From SZUA-146 sp963922815 (GTDB taxonomy: Bacteria > Pseudomonadota > Gammaproteobacteria > Steroidobacterales > SZUA-146), in assembly GCA_963922815.1 (NCBI GenBank), contig CAWUKD010000001.1, positions 52,372-116,371 on the forward strand: a stretch of 64,000 nt of DNA. Reading direction: 5' to 3'. A program made the position numbers and the translations under genes. The notes under the pieces were generated by a model. That model was not told the DNA's origin and did not search any database. It saw only the letters and a program-made list of their open reading frames with translations. Positions 43,841 to 52,002 of this stretch are shown here, one piece after another; the stretch's first letter is position 1, and the number at the start of each line of letters is the position of its first letter.

Positions 43841-44473
43841 CTACTTCCTTCTCGAAAACCCCAGCAGGCCAGCTATGCCAGATAGTAACAGCCAGACAGC
43901 TGCAGGCACAGGCACGGGTGCCGCCACGACCAGATAGCTTCCATAAGGCTGAATATTGGACAGTGAATCAGAGATCACGGTGAGGCCTTCAACTTCGTAC
44001 GTAGTAAAACCAAAATCAGTCTGATAAGCACCCATAGCATCGTGACCCGCACCATTGACGTTGGCCGTCAGGCCCGAAACACCTGCCGGATAATCAAATG
44101 CCGCGTAAATCGTCCAGGTATTACCTAAAAAACTGCCGGCCAGTGCCACATTGGGGTCAGCACCGGGGCTCGAAGTCGCAGCACCAGCGGACAGGTCTAT
44201 ACCGAAGTTTGCCCACAGTGCCTGGACTTCGGCGTTAGTTGCGTAGCGAAAGCCTTCAAATTCTCCGCCGGCGCCAAACTCGCCGCTTACGTAGTCGTAC
44301 GTCAGCCCATACGTTTCCGTCAGATCCAGCCACTGAAGTCCGCTCACATCATCATACGTCAGCAGATTATCTCCGGCGCTCTGCCAGTCCGTACTGACGA
44401 CCGATGCCCCCACACCCACCGAACAAAAAGCGAAGCAAACAGCCGCTGCTTTTACTAGTGTATTAATACTCAT
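43841..44473 (-). CDS. VPLPA-CTERM exosortase-sorted protein
   Basis: 210 residues. Signal peptide (about 1-23), a secreted domain with the DUF1566/Lcl-like opening LTYDDVSGLQWLDLTETYGLTYDYV, and a C-terminal sorting signal VPVPAAVWLLLSGIAGLLGFSRRK: motif, hydrophobic helix, basic end. This matches the VPLPA-CTERM class processed by exosortases in exopolysaccharide-producing gram-negatives. The surface role is unknown and no exosortase gene is in the window. A Fur-box-like sequence lies about 130 bases upstream. Confidence 0.88.
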   Translation of the reverse strand: MSINTLVKAAAVCFAFCSVGVGASVVSTDWQSAGDNLLTYDDVSGLQWLDLTETYGLTYDYVSGEFGAGGEFEGFRYATNAEVQALWANFGIDLSAGAATSSPGADPNVALAGSFLGNTWTIYAAFDYPAGVSGLTANVNGAGHDAMGAYQTDFGFTTYEVEGLTVISDSLSNIQPYGSYLVVAAPVPVPAAVWLLLSGIAGLLGFSRRK

Positions 44474-44603
44474 ATTTGAACCCTCTTATTCTTTTGAAGG
44501 CAACAGGCGCTGCCTGTATCCAACGATAGAGGATGGTTCTATTAATTTCCAATCAGAATAATTCCAAAGAGAACATTTTTACATAAGCGAGTTGTTATAA
44601 AAA

Positions 44604-44622
44604 CGTAATGAGAATCGTTACC
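44604..44622. promoter_or_regulatory. Fur-box-like sequence
   Basis: CGTAATGAGAATCGTTACC matches the 19-bp Fur consensus GATAATGATAATCATTATC at 14 positions by my count. It lies upstream of the VPLPA-CTERM gene; its function is untested. Confidence 0.35.
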
Positions 44623-44716
44623 ATTATTCGTAGCCGATGGCACAATTGAACCACTGCCGAATCAAACGTTCACTCTGAAATAGTTAACGAATACTCTGGA
44701 ACTTTGAACCGCTGCA

Positions 44717-46024
44717 TCAAAACACCAGACTGATCGTCGTCCCTTCTGTATCGGATTTGATGGCAATCTCGCCACCATGAGCGATCATGATTTGACGGCT
44801 CAAACTTAGTCCAATACCGCTGCCGTCCCGCTTGGTGGTAAAAAACGGCACAAACACCTGGTCGAGCACACTGTCCGGTATGCCCGGGCCATTGTCCTGC
44901 ACCTGGATAACCGTTCTCCCATAGTTCAGCCTGGCGAGCAGCCGGACTCGCGGCGCTGTCGTTGACTCCAGCGCCGATACGGCGTTCTTCACGATGTTCA
45001 ACAGCAGCTGATCAAACAGCGTGCGGTCGGCGACCAGTTCAAGCGACTCCGGAGTAATGCCCACCTCAACATCGATGTCGTTTAATTCAGTTTTCAGCAG
45101 CGTCACCGCGTCGTCGACAGCGGCGCGAATTGAAAACGTTTCGGGGTTGGGCTGCGGAATGTGCAGCAGCTCACGATACTTTGAAACAAACCGCATCAAT
45201 CCATCGCTGCGTCTGGCGATCGTGCTAACGGCCGACCGAATGTCCTCGGTGGCGTCTTCGTCGTCGAGCAGTGACTCGCACGTATTCGCCAGCGAGGTCA
45301 CCGGAGTCAGCGTATTCATGATTTCATGGGTCAGCACCCTGATCAGGTTTCGCCACGCGCTCGTTTCGCGCTCGGTTAACTCACCCGACAGGTTTTCAAT
45401 CGAATACAGCCGCTCGGTTTCTCCCGCCATTCGAATCTCGGATACCGACACGCGCAGCTCAACCGGTACTTCGCGTATCCGGGTTTGCAGCAGCTGTTGA
45501 TCACCGGCACGAATAGCCCGCACCAAAGCCGGAAGCTGGGCATCGAGTTCGGCCAGTTCGTCAAGATGGCCCAGGTTGGGCATACCCGTCAGCCGTCGGG
45601 CCGGATTATTCACCAGACTCAAACTACCGTCTGCTTTCGCGGCGAAAAAAGGCACCGGCACGTGTCGCACCACCGTTTCAAGGTAGTTGGCCTGAAGGTC
45701 CCGCTCGGCGCGAGAATCCTGAAAACGCTCGAGTATGCGGTTGAATGCGTCTTTGAGTTCGGCGTCGACGTCGTCCGCGATAAAACGACGCGTAAAGTCT
45801 TCATAGTTAATCGAGGCAAAAAAGTCCTGCAGCGTTTCCACGTGCGCCTCAACCGAATGCAGCAAAGCCACTACCTGCAGGACCACGACCACTCCCAGCA
45901 CGATCGGAACAGCCGTGTGCCCCGTTGTGAACACAGCGTAAACCAGCGCCGCGATGGTTATGACCAGCAGCACTACCTGCAGCGTGATGATCAGCCTGAA
46001 GCGTGCACGATAGCGCGGTTTCAC
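44717..46024 (-). CDS. NtrY-like sensor histidine kinase
   Basis: 435 residues. Two N-terminal transmembrane segments (about 9-30 and 38-55) with almost no periplasmic loop, a PAS-like region (VVRHVPVPFFAAKADGSLSLVNNPA), phospho-His in LTHEIMNTLTPVTSL, and ATPase boxes NIVKNAVSAL, DNGPGIP and GSGIGLSL. It belongs to the NtrY-like group that pairs with sigma-54 activators. The lack of a sensor domain outside suggests it senses within the membrane or from the cytosol. GTG start overlaps the regulator stop (GTGA), so the pair is one operon. Confidence 0.93.
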   Translation of the reverse strand: MKPRYRARFRLIITLQVVLLVITIAALVYAVFTTGHTAVPIVLGVVVVLQVVALLHSVEAHVETLQDFFASINYEDFTRRFIADDVDAELKDAFNRILERFQDSRAERDLQANYLETVVRHVPVPFFAAKADGSLSLVNNPARRLTGMPNLGHLDELAELDAQLPALVRAIRAGDQQLLQTRIREVPVELRVSVSEIRMAGETERLYSIENLSGELTERETSAWRNLIRVLTHEIMNTLTPVTSLANTCESLLDDEDATEDIRSAVSTIARRSDGLMRFVSKYRELLHIPQPNPETFSIRAAVDDAVTLLKTELNDIDVEVGITPESLELVADRTLFDQLLLNIVKNAVSALESTTAPRVRLLARLNYGRTVIQVQDNGPGIPDSVLDQVFVPFFTTKRDGSGIGLSLSRQIMIAHGGEIAIKSDTEGTTISLVF

Positions 46025-47355
46025 AGGTCGAACTTCTCAATGCGACGATACAGGGCCGCACGCGTAATGCCGAGCACATCGGCGGCGCGCGAAATATTGC
46101 CTTCATTGCGCTGCAGAGCTTCGACAATCAGACGCCGCTCGTTTTGTTCGAGATTCAGTGACGCGTCCGGTGCCGCGTTGACCGCCGGTTTGAGTACAAA
46201 GTCGTCCACACCCAGCGCGTCGCCTTCCGACAGGATCATGGCGCGTTCTACGACGTGCGACAGTTCACGCACGTTGCCTGGCCACCCGTGCGCTCGAAGC
46301 GCCGCGAGCGCAGCCGCACCGACGGACTTTTCTTTAAGGCGGTACTTGCGGGCAAATCGCTTGATAAAGTGTTTGGTCAGTGCCGGCAAATCTTCCAGTC
46401 GTTCGCGCAGCGGTGGTAGTTCAATCTCAATAGTATTCAGTCGAAACAAGAGATCCTCCCGAAACCGCCCCTCGGCTACCATGTATTCAAGCGGCTGATT
46501 GGTAGCGGCCACCAGGCGCACATCAATCGCAACGGGCTGATCACTGCCCAGCGGTACCACTTCCCGACTCTCCAGTACGCGAAGAAGCTTGGTTTGTAGT
46601 GCCAGAGGCAGGTTGCCAATTTCATCCAGAAACAGCGTGCCCTCGTGAGCGGCCTGAAAGCGACCGGCACGCGAGCTTGTGGCGTCAGTAAACGCGCCCT
46701 GCCTGTGTCCGAACAACTCGCTTTCAAACAGATTCTCGGGAACGGCACCCAAATCGACGGTCACCAGCATTTTCTCACTGCGCGCACTCTGCCGATGCAG
46801 CGCCTGAGCGATGAGTTCTTTACCCGTACCGTTTTCACCACGAATTAAAACGTTGACGTCCGTGGGGGCTACTCGTTCAACGACTCGCAGTACATCCTGC
46901 ATCGCACTGGAGCCGGCCACCATATCCGTGACCGGGCGCGGCACGCTCATGGCGCTCACAGTAGCCCGGGTTTTTCGAAGCGCCGCGGCCACGCCGAGCG
47001 TTGCCAGCAGTTTGTCGTTCTGCCACGGCTTCAGAATGAAATCGGCAGCACCTTCACGCATGGCCCGCACCGCCATATTAAGATCACCAAAGGCCGTCAT
47101 GAGTATCACTACCGCATCAGGATCGAGTTCGATAATGCGGTTGAGCCAGTGCAACCCCTCTGCCCCGGTATTGCGGCCAATGGCAAAGTTCATGTCCACC
47201 AGAAACACATCGATACTTTCGCTGCGCATCAGCGTTTCGATGTTGGACGGGTCTTCCGAGGTCAATACGCGCGAACAGTGCTTGCGCAGCAGCAACCGCG
47301 CGGCGGTCAAAACATCAGCGTCGTCGTCTACGATCAGTATGGTTGCCTGCATCAT
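46021..47355 (-). CDS. Sigma-54-dependent response regulator (NtrC family)
   Basis: About 444 residues. Receiver domain (ILIVDDDADV, phospho-Asp in VFLVDMNF), AAA+ domain with Walker A GENGTGKE, Walker B TLFLDEIGN, and C-terminal Fis-type helix-turn-helix (NISRAADVLGITRAALYRRIEKF). The sigma-54 contact loop reads GAFTDA instead of GAFTGA, a variant I associate with regulators of FtsX-type export operons, common in Bacteroidetes. ATG 47355 or 47352 is likely; GTG 47364 is also in frame. It diverges from the export operon that carries a sigma-54 promoter. Confidence 0.94.
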   Translation of the reverse strand: MMQATILIVDDDADVLTAARLLLRKHCSRVLTSEDPSNIETLMRSESIDVFLVDMNFAIGRNTGAEGLHWLNRIIELDPDAVVILMTAFGDLNMAVRAMREGAADFILKPWQNDKLLATLGVAAALRKTRATVSAMSVPRPVTDMVAGSSAMQDVLRVVERVAPTDVNVLIRGENGTGKELIAQALHRQSARSEKMLVTVDLGAVPENLFESELFGHRQGAFTDATSSRAGRFQAAHEGTLFLDEIGNLPLALQTKLLRVLESREVVPLGSDQPVAIDVRLVAATNQPLEYMVAEGRFREDLLFRLNTIEIELPPLRERLEDLPALTKHFIKRFARKYRLKEKSVGAAALAALRAHGWPGNVRELSHVVERAMILSEGDALGVDDFVLKPAVNAAPDASLNLEQNERRLIVEALQRNEGNISRAADVLGITRAALYRRIEKFDL

Positions 47356-47378
47356 GCTGGCCACTCTATCGGCATGAG

Positions 47379-47413
47379 TGTCCGAAATCGATCACTTTGT
47401 ACGATTCCGTACA
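47379..47413. promoter_or_regulatory. Tandem palindromic activator sites
   Basis: TGTACGATTCCGTACA at 47398-47413 is a 6-4-6 perfect dyad; a degenerate copy TGTCCGAAATCGATCA lies at 47379-47394, 19 bp away. They sit about 50-85 bp upstream of the sigma-54 promoter, suitable for binding by the divergent NtrC-like protein. Confidence 0.55.
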
Positions 47414-47464
47414 CTGCTCCCACCCCACACCCACCCTATCTTATTGATTTTCTTGGCATCTGGA

Positions 47465-47481
47465 TTGGCACAGAGATTGCA
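47465..47481 (+). promoter_or_regulatory. Sigma-54 promoter of export operon
   Basis: TTGGCACAGAGATTGCA fits YTGGCACGRNNNTTGCW with a single deviation at the eighth base. Transcription should begin near 47492, immediately before ATG 47493. Confidence 0.8.
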
Positions 47482-47492
47482 TTTTTAAAGGC

Positions 47493-48779
47493 ATGAGCCC
47501 ATCAAATACCCAAACCCGTCACTCGTCCATGGATCGGGGCATCGAAAAAAGCCGCCGCAAACCGATCATGGCAGGCGTCATCGTCGCGGGCCTCGCCGCT
47601 CTGGCGTACATCGCCTGGTCGTCCATCGACGCCACGACCTCGTTCACGCTGGACGGCCAGCGCATTCGCATTGCCGAAGTCGACAGCGGTGTCTATGAGG
47701 ATTTTATTCCGCTGCGGGCGGCCGTTGAACCCGAGCGCACGATCTATCTGGACGCGATCGAAGGTGGCCGCGTCGAAGCCGTGCTCGTAGAAGAAGGCGC
47801 GATGGTTGAAAAAGGCGATCCGCTCATCGAACTGTCCAACACGGCTATGCAACTCGACGTCATTGCACGCGAGGCGCAGGTCAGCGAACAGCTGAACAAC
47901 CTGCGCAACACACAGCTGGCCATCGAGCAGAACCGATTGGCCCTGAAAAGTGAGCTGATCGAAATCGACTATCAGATCATTCGCCTAAACCGTCTGGTCA
48001 AGCGCTACGACGAACTCGATGGCAAACAGTTTATTTCCCGAACCGAATACGACAACGGTCGCGACGAACTGGCGTACTGGAAGAAACGTCGGGACGTCAC
48101 GCGCGAGAGTCAGGCGCAGGACGAAAAGATTCGACTCGCCCAGATCGAACAGCTCAACGGTTCTGTGACCCATCTGGAAAAAAACCTGGAGTTAACGCGG
48201 GCCAACCTCGACAGCCTGCTCGTACGTGCCCCCCGCTCGGGCCACCTGACCTCGCTGAACGCTGAAATCGGCGAATCCAAAGGCCGCGGCGAGCGCCTGG
48301 GACAAATCGATGAAGTGGATCGCTTCAAAGCCGTGGCGCTCGTCAACGAGTTCTATCTGAATCGGGTACGCGCAGGTCAACGCGCTCTACTCAGCGTAAA
48401 CGGTCAGGAGCACGAACTTGAGATCAGCAAGATTTACCCGGAAGTTCGCTCAGCCCAGTTTGAAGTGGACCTTCGTTTTCTGGGCAGCACGCCCGCCGAC
48501 ATCCGCCGCGGTCAGACGCTGCAGCTTCGGCTGGTTCTCGGTGACACCACCGAACAGGCCGTTCTCTTGCCCAACGGCCCGTTTTATAACGACACCGGCG
48601 GCGCCTGGGTTTTTGTCATGGACGCAGACGGCAAAGGCGCCACCCGCCGCGAGGTGCAGCTGGGCCGCCGCAACCCGAACACGATCGAAGTGGAAGCCGG
48701 GCTGGAACCCGGCGAGCGCGTGATTGTTTCTTCTTACACCAACTTTATTGACGTCGAACGATTGTTCGTCGACCAGTGA
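47493..48779 (+). CDS. Periplasmic adaptor (HlyD/MFP family) of ABC exporter
   Basis: 428 residues. One N-terminal transmembrane anchor (about 27-43), a lipoyl/barrel-sandwich half (GGRVEAVLVEEGAMVEKGDPLIEL), a long coiled-coil hairpin (about 120-225), the second lipoyl half (LLVRAPRSGHLTSLNAEIGE) and a beta-barrel/membrane-proximal part. It should link the inner-membrane permease to an outer-membrane channel; none is encoded nearby. The sigma-54 start site almost abuts ATG 47493, so translation is either leaderless or begins at ATG 47529. First gene of a three-gene operon. Confidence 0.92.
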   Translation: MSPSNTQTRHSSMDRGIEKSRRKPIMAGVIVAGLAALAYIAWSSIDATTSFTLDGQRIRIAEVDSGVYEDFIPLRAAVEPERTIYLDAIEGGRVEAVLVEEGAMVEKGDPLIELSNTAMQLDVIAREAQVSEQLNNLRNTQLAIEQNRLALKSELIEIDYQIIRLNRLVKRYDELDGKQFISRTEYDNGRDELAYWKKRRDVTRESQAQDEKIRLAQIEQLNGSVTHLEKNLELTRANLDSLLVRAPRSGHLTSLNAEIGESKGRGERLGQIDEVDRFKAVALVNEFYLNRVRAGQRALLSVNGQEHELEISKIYPEVRSAQFEVDLRFLGSTPADIRRGQTLQLRLVLGDTTEQAVLLPNGPFYNDTGGAWVFVMDADGKGATRREVQLGRRNPNTIEVEAGLEPGERVIVSSYTNFIDVERLFVDQ

Positions 48780-48802
48780 CATTCTTATCAGGGGATACTG
48801 AC

Positions 48803-49510
48803 ATGATTCAAATGCATGATCTGAACAAAGTCTACCGAACGTCCAATGTGGAAACGACCGCGCTGAACCATATCAATCTGGAAATCAACGCCGGTGAGTT
48901 TATCGCCATCATGGGCCCGTCCGGCTGTGGAAAATCGACTCTATTGAACGTGATGGGCATGCTCGATACGCCCACCACCGGTCGCTATACGTTTCGTGAC
49001 GAAAACGTGTCGGACTACTCCGAACGAAAGCTGGCCGACTTCAGAAAACACAACATCGGTTTCATTTTCCAAAGCTTTAATCTTGTCGATGAGCTGACCG
49101 TTGCCGAAAACGTAGAGCTGCCGTTGCTTTATCAAAAAGTGCCCGCCAAAGAACGTCGTGAACGCGTTCAGGCGGTTCTCGAGCGCGTCAATATCGCGCA
49201 CCGGGCCGACCACCGGCCGCAGCAGCTGTCAGGTGGACAACAGCAGCGCGTCGCCGTCGCGCGGGCCGTGGTAACCAACCCCAACCTGATTCTGGCCGAC
49301 GAGCCAACCGGTAATCTTGATACCGTGAACGGTGAAGAAGTGCTGGATCTGCTGAATCAGCTGAACAGTGACGGCACGACGATCGTCATGGTCACGCACG
49401 ACCCGAGTCACGCCAACCACGCCAGCCGCACCGTTCACATGCTCGACGGTCGGGTGCTGTCCGAAAACACGGTGAGTCTCCAGGAAAAAAGCGAGGTGCG
49501 CCGTGCTTAG
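48803..49510 (+). CDS. ABC transporter ATPase, LolD/MacB type
   Basis: 235 residues: Walker A MGPSGCGKSTLLN, Q-loop FIFQSFNLVDELT, signature LSGGQQQRVAVARA, Walker B LILADEPTGNLD and H-loop VMVTHDPSHA. The type powers FtsX-fold permeases (MacB, LolCDE, FtsEX). ATG 48803 has AGGGGA upstream, 23 bases after the adaptor stop. Its last eight bases overlap the start of the permease gene, indicating coupled translation. Confidence 0.95.
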   Translation: MIQMHDLNKVYRTSNVETTALNHINLEINAGEFIAIMGPSGCGKSTLLNVMGMLDTPTTGRYTFRDENVSDYSERKLADFRKHNIGFIFQSFNLVDELTVAENVELPLLYQKVPAKERRERVQAVLERVNIAHRADHRPQQLSGGQQQRVAVARAVVTNPNLILADEPTGNLDTVNGEEVLDLLNQLNSDGTTIVMVTHDPSHANHASRTVHMLDGRVLSENTVSLQEKSEVRRA

Positions 49511-51941
49511 TAACTACCTGAAGATCGCCTGGCGCAATATTACCGGCAATCCGCTATTTAGCGTCATCAATATCATTGGTCTATCCATTGGTCTGGCGTG
49601 CTGCATCATTATTACGCTGTTTGTTCGCTATGAGACGTCGTTTGACCAGCACTGGACCAACTCCGATCGCATCTATCGGGTGACTCGCGATTTCTTCGGC
49701 AACAATCTTGAGCTGGCGGCCGTCGCACCCCCAATCGCGCCCTTGCTAAAAGAGGACTTTCCCGAGATCGAGGATATTACACGCCTGCTCTCGGTTGGCC
49801 GCGCCACAATTTCCCGCGGTGAAGACAGCTACGTCGAAGAAGGTGTTGCCATCGTCGACCCCAACGTGTTCGAGTTTTTCAACCTGGAATTTGTCAGCGG
49901 TGATCCGGCGACCGCGCTGGTCAGGCCCACCGACATGGTGCTTACGCAGCGCGCCGCCGAACGCTATTTCGGCAGCGAGAACCCGATTGGTCAAACGCTT
50001 AATTTCATGGGACAAATGGACGTAACCATTACGGCGGTCATAGCGGACCTTCCCGACAATACCCATATGGTGTTCGAACTACTGGGATCCCTCGAAGCCG
50101 TTACGCTGATGATGGGCGAGGACGAAATGCAGAACTGGGGCAGCAACAACTACTACACGTACATGCGCCTGCCCGAAGGTTACAACTATCAGGATCTCGA
50201 ATCACGATTCCCTGACTTTCTGAACAAGCACCGGGGCGAAGGGGACAGCGACACAAACGCGCTGAATTTGCAGAAACTGCAGGATATTCATCTCGATTCG
50301 GATCGCGATGGTGAATGGCAGGCCAACGGCAGCCGCGCCATTGTCTACACGTTTTCCGCAGTTGCTCTGGTCGTGCTGCTCATCGCCTGCATCAATTTCA
50401 TGAACCTGACCACCGCACGCTCAACGCAGCGCGCCCGCGAGGTAGGTATTCGCAAAGTGGTCGGCGCGCACCGCAGTCAGCTCATAATTCAGTTTCTTGG
50501 CGAATCTATTCTGCTTACGGCACTCGCTATGCTCCTCGCCGTTGCCATGGTTGAGCTACTGCTACCGTTTTTCGCCGCGTTCCTGGAAAAACCGCTGTCG
50601 TTTTCGATGACCGACCCGTCAACCCTCTCGATACTGGGGCTGGGTACGCTCATCGTCGGCCTGCTCGCAGGCTGTTATCCGGCGTTTTATTTGTCGAAAT
50701 TCCGGCCGGTAGAGGTACTCAAGGGACAGGCGTCCGGTTCTGGCTCGGCGCTGCTCAGAAAGTCACTTGTCGTGTTTCAGTTTGCCACCTCAATCGCCTT
50801 GATGATTGCCACGGGCGTGGTTATCGCGCAAATGAAGTATGCGCGCGACATTGATCTTGGCTACGACAAGACGCGCAACATCGTCGCCGGGTTACCCTTC
50901 TTTGCCGACTTGTGGGAAACCTACGAGCCGCTCAAAGCCGAGCTCGAATCTCACCCTGATATTGTGTCTGTAGTTTACTCATCCCGCGTACCCGGCAATC
51001 GCAACCTCGATGGTTCCGGCTACCTTCCGGAAGGCAGTCAGGCCACGATGGAAAACGTCATGGGCCTGTCCAATATCAAGGTGGATTACCAGTGGTTTGA
51101 CCACTACGACGTGGAATTCCTGGCCGGAAGAACGTTTCGGGAAAACGAGCGCCGCGTTGAGATGCCGACCGAAGAGAACCCGGTAACCCAGGGCGCGGCA
51201 GTTCTTAACGAATCTGCGGCACACCGGTTTGGCTGGACCCCGCAGGAAGCCGTCGGCAAGATCATCCGCGAGCCCATGAGTCGGGACCTGCAGTCGTTTG
51301 TGGACCGGGAAGTTGTTGGTGTTATTCCAGACATCCATTTCGCCTCGCTGCACAATGAAATGAAGGCCACAGTTTACGCCGAACCTCACCCGGGATATGG
51401 CCGCCGCGTTTCAATCAAAGTAGCGGCGGGCGATCCGGCGGCGGCTATTGCCTACATTGAGTCGGTGTGGGCGCGGCTGATCCCTGCCGATACGCTGCAG
51501 TGGGCGTTTCTCGAAGATAACTTTGACGCCTTGTATCGCACAGAAGCCCGACAGGCAAAAATATTCGGCATGTTTTCAGGGTTGGCTGTCTTCGTTGCCA
51601 TTCTCGGTTTGTTTGGGCTCGCTTCGTTTACTACCGAACGACGCACCAAGGAGATTGGCATCCGTAAGGTCATGGGCGCGTCAGTGACCGACATTGTCAT
51701 GCTGCTGACCACCGATTTCACCAAGCTGGTACTGGTCGCCAACCTGATCGCCTGGCCCATCGCCTACTACTTCATGAATGACTGGCTGAATCGGTTCGTC
51801 TACAAGGCACCGTTCGCAGGATGGGCGTGGCTCTTTATCGCGAGTGCCGTTGCGGCGCTGGCCGCAGCCTGGATTACGATAGCTGTACAGGCAGGCAAAG
51901 CGGCCCGTTCAAGGCCCGTGAACGCTTTGCGGTACGAATAG
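49503..51941 (+). CDS. FtsX-type ABC permease, double module
   Basis: 812 residues with two MacB-periplasmic-plus-FtsX halves. TM1 (LFSVINIIGLSIGLACCIIITLFV) is followed by a large periplasmic domain, three TM segments (about 280-420), a further TM, a second periplasmic domain and three C-terminal TM segments (IFGMFSGLAVFVAILGLFGLASFTTERRTKEIGIRKVMGAS). Both halves carry the FtsX-type REVGIRKVVGA/KEIGIRKVMGA motif. The opening MLSNYLKIAWRNITGN resembles Bacteroidetes exporters. The cargo (lipid, peptide or antimicrobial) is unknown. GTG start; GAGGTG lies four bases upstream. A bidirectional terminator follows. Confidence 0.94.
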   Translation: MLSNYLKIAWRNITGNPLFSVINIIGLSIGLACCIIITLFVRYETSFDQHWTNSDRIYRVTRDFFGNNLELAAVAPPIAPLLKEDFPEIEDITRLLSVGRATISRGEDSYVEEGVAIVDPNVFEFFNLEFVSGDPATALVRPTDMVLTQRAAERYFGSENPIGQTLNFMGQMDVTITAVIADLPDNTHMVFELLGSLEAVTLMMGEDEMQNWGSNNYYTYMRLPEGYNYQDLESRFPDFLNKHRGEGDSDTNALNLQKLQDIHLDSDRDGEWQANGSRAIVYTFSAVALVVLLIACINFMNLTTARSTQRAREVGIRKVVGAHRSQLIIQFLGESILLTALAMLLAVAMVELLLPFFAAFLEKPLSFSMTDPSTLSILGLGTLIVGLLAGCYPAFYLSKFRPVEVLKGQASGSGSALLRKSLVVFQFATSIALMIATGVVIAQMKYARDIDLGYDKTRNIVAGLPFFADLWETYEPLKAELESHPDIVSVVYSSRVPGNRNLDGSGYLPEGSQATMENVMGLSNIKVDYQWFDHYDVEFLAGRTFRENERRVEMPTEENPVTQGAAVLNESAAHRFGWTPQEAVGKIIREPMSRDLQSFVDREVVGVIPDIHFASLHNEMKATVYAEPHPGYGRRVSIKVAAGDPAAAIAYIESVWARLIPADTLQWAFLEDNFDALYRTEARQAKIFGMFSGLAVFVAILGLFGLASFTTERRTKEIGIRKVMGASVTDIVMLLTTDFTKLVLVANLIAWPIAYYFMNDWLNRFVYKAPFAGWAWLFIASAVAALAAAWITIAVQAGKAARSRPVNALRYE

Positions 51942-51952
51942 CAGCCCTCCAT

Positions 51953-51982
51953 AAAAAAAGCCCCGCTGATGCGGGGCTTTTT
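51953..51982. terminator. Bidirectional intrinsic terminator
   Basis: AAAAAGCCCCGC, TGAT loop, GCGGGGCTTTTT between two convergent genes: A-run and T-run make it functional on both strands. Confidence 0.92.
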
Positions 51983-52002
51983 CGTTTTGGTCAAACAGAA
52001 AC

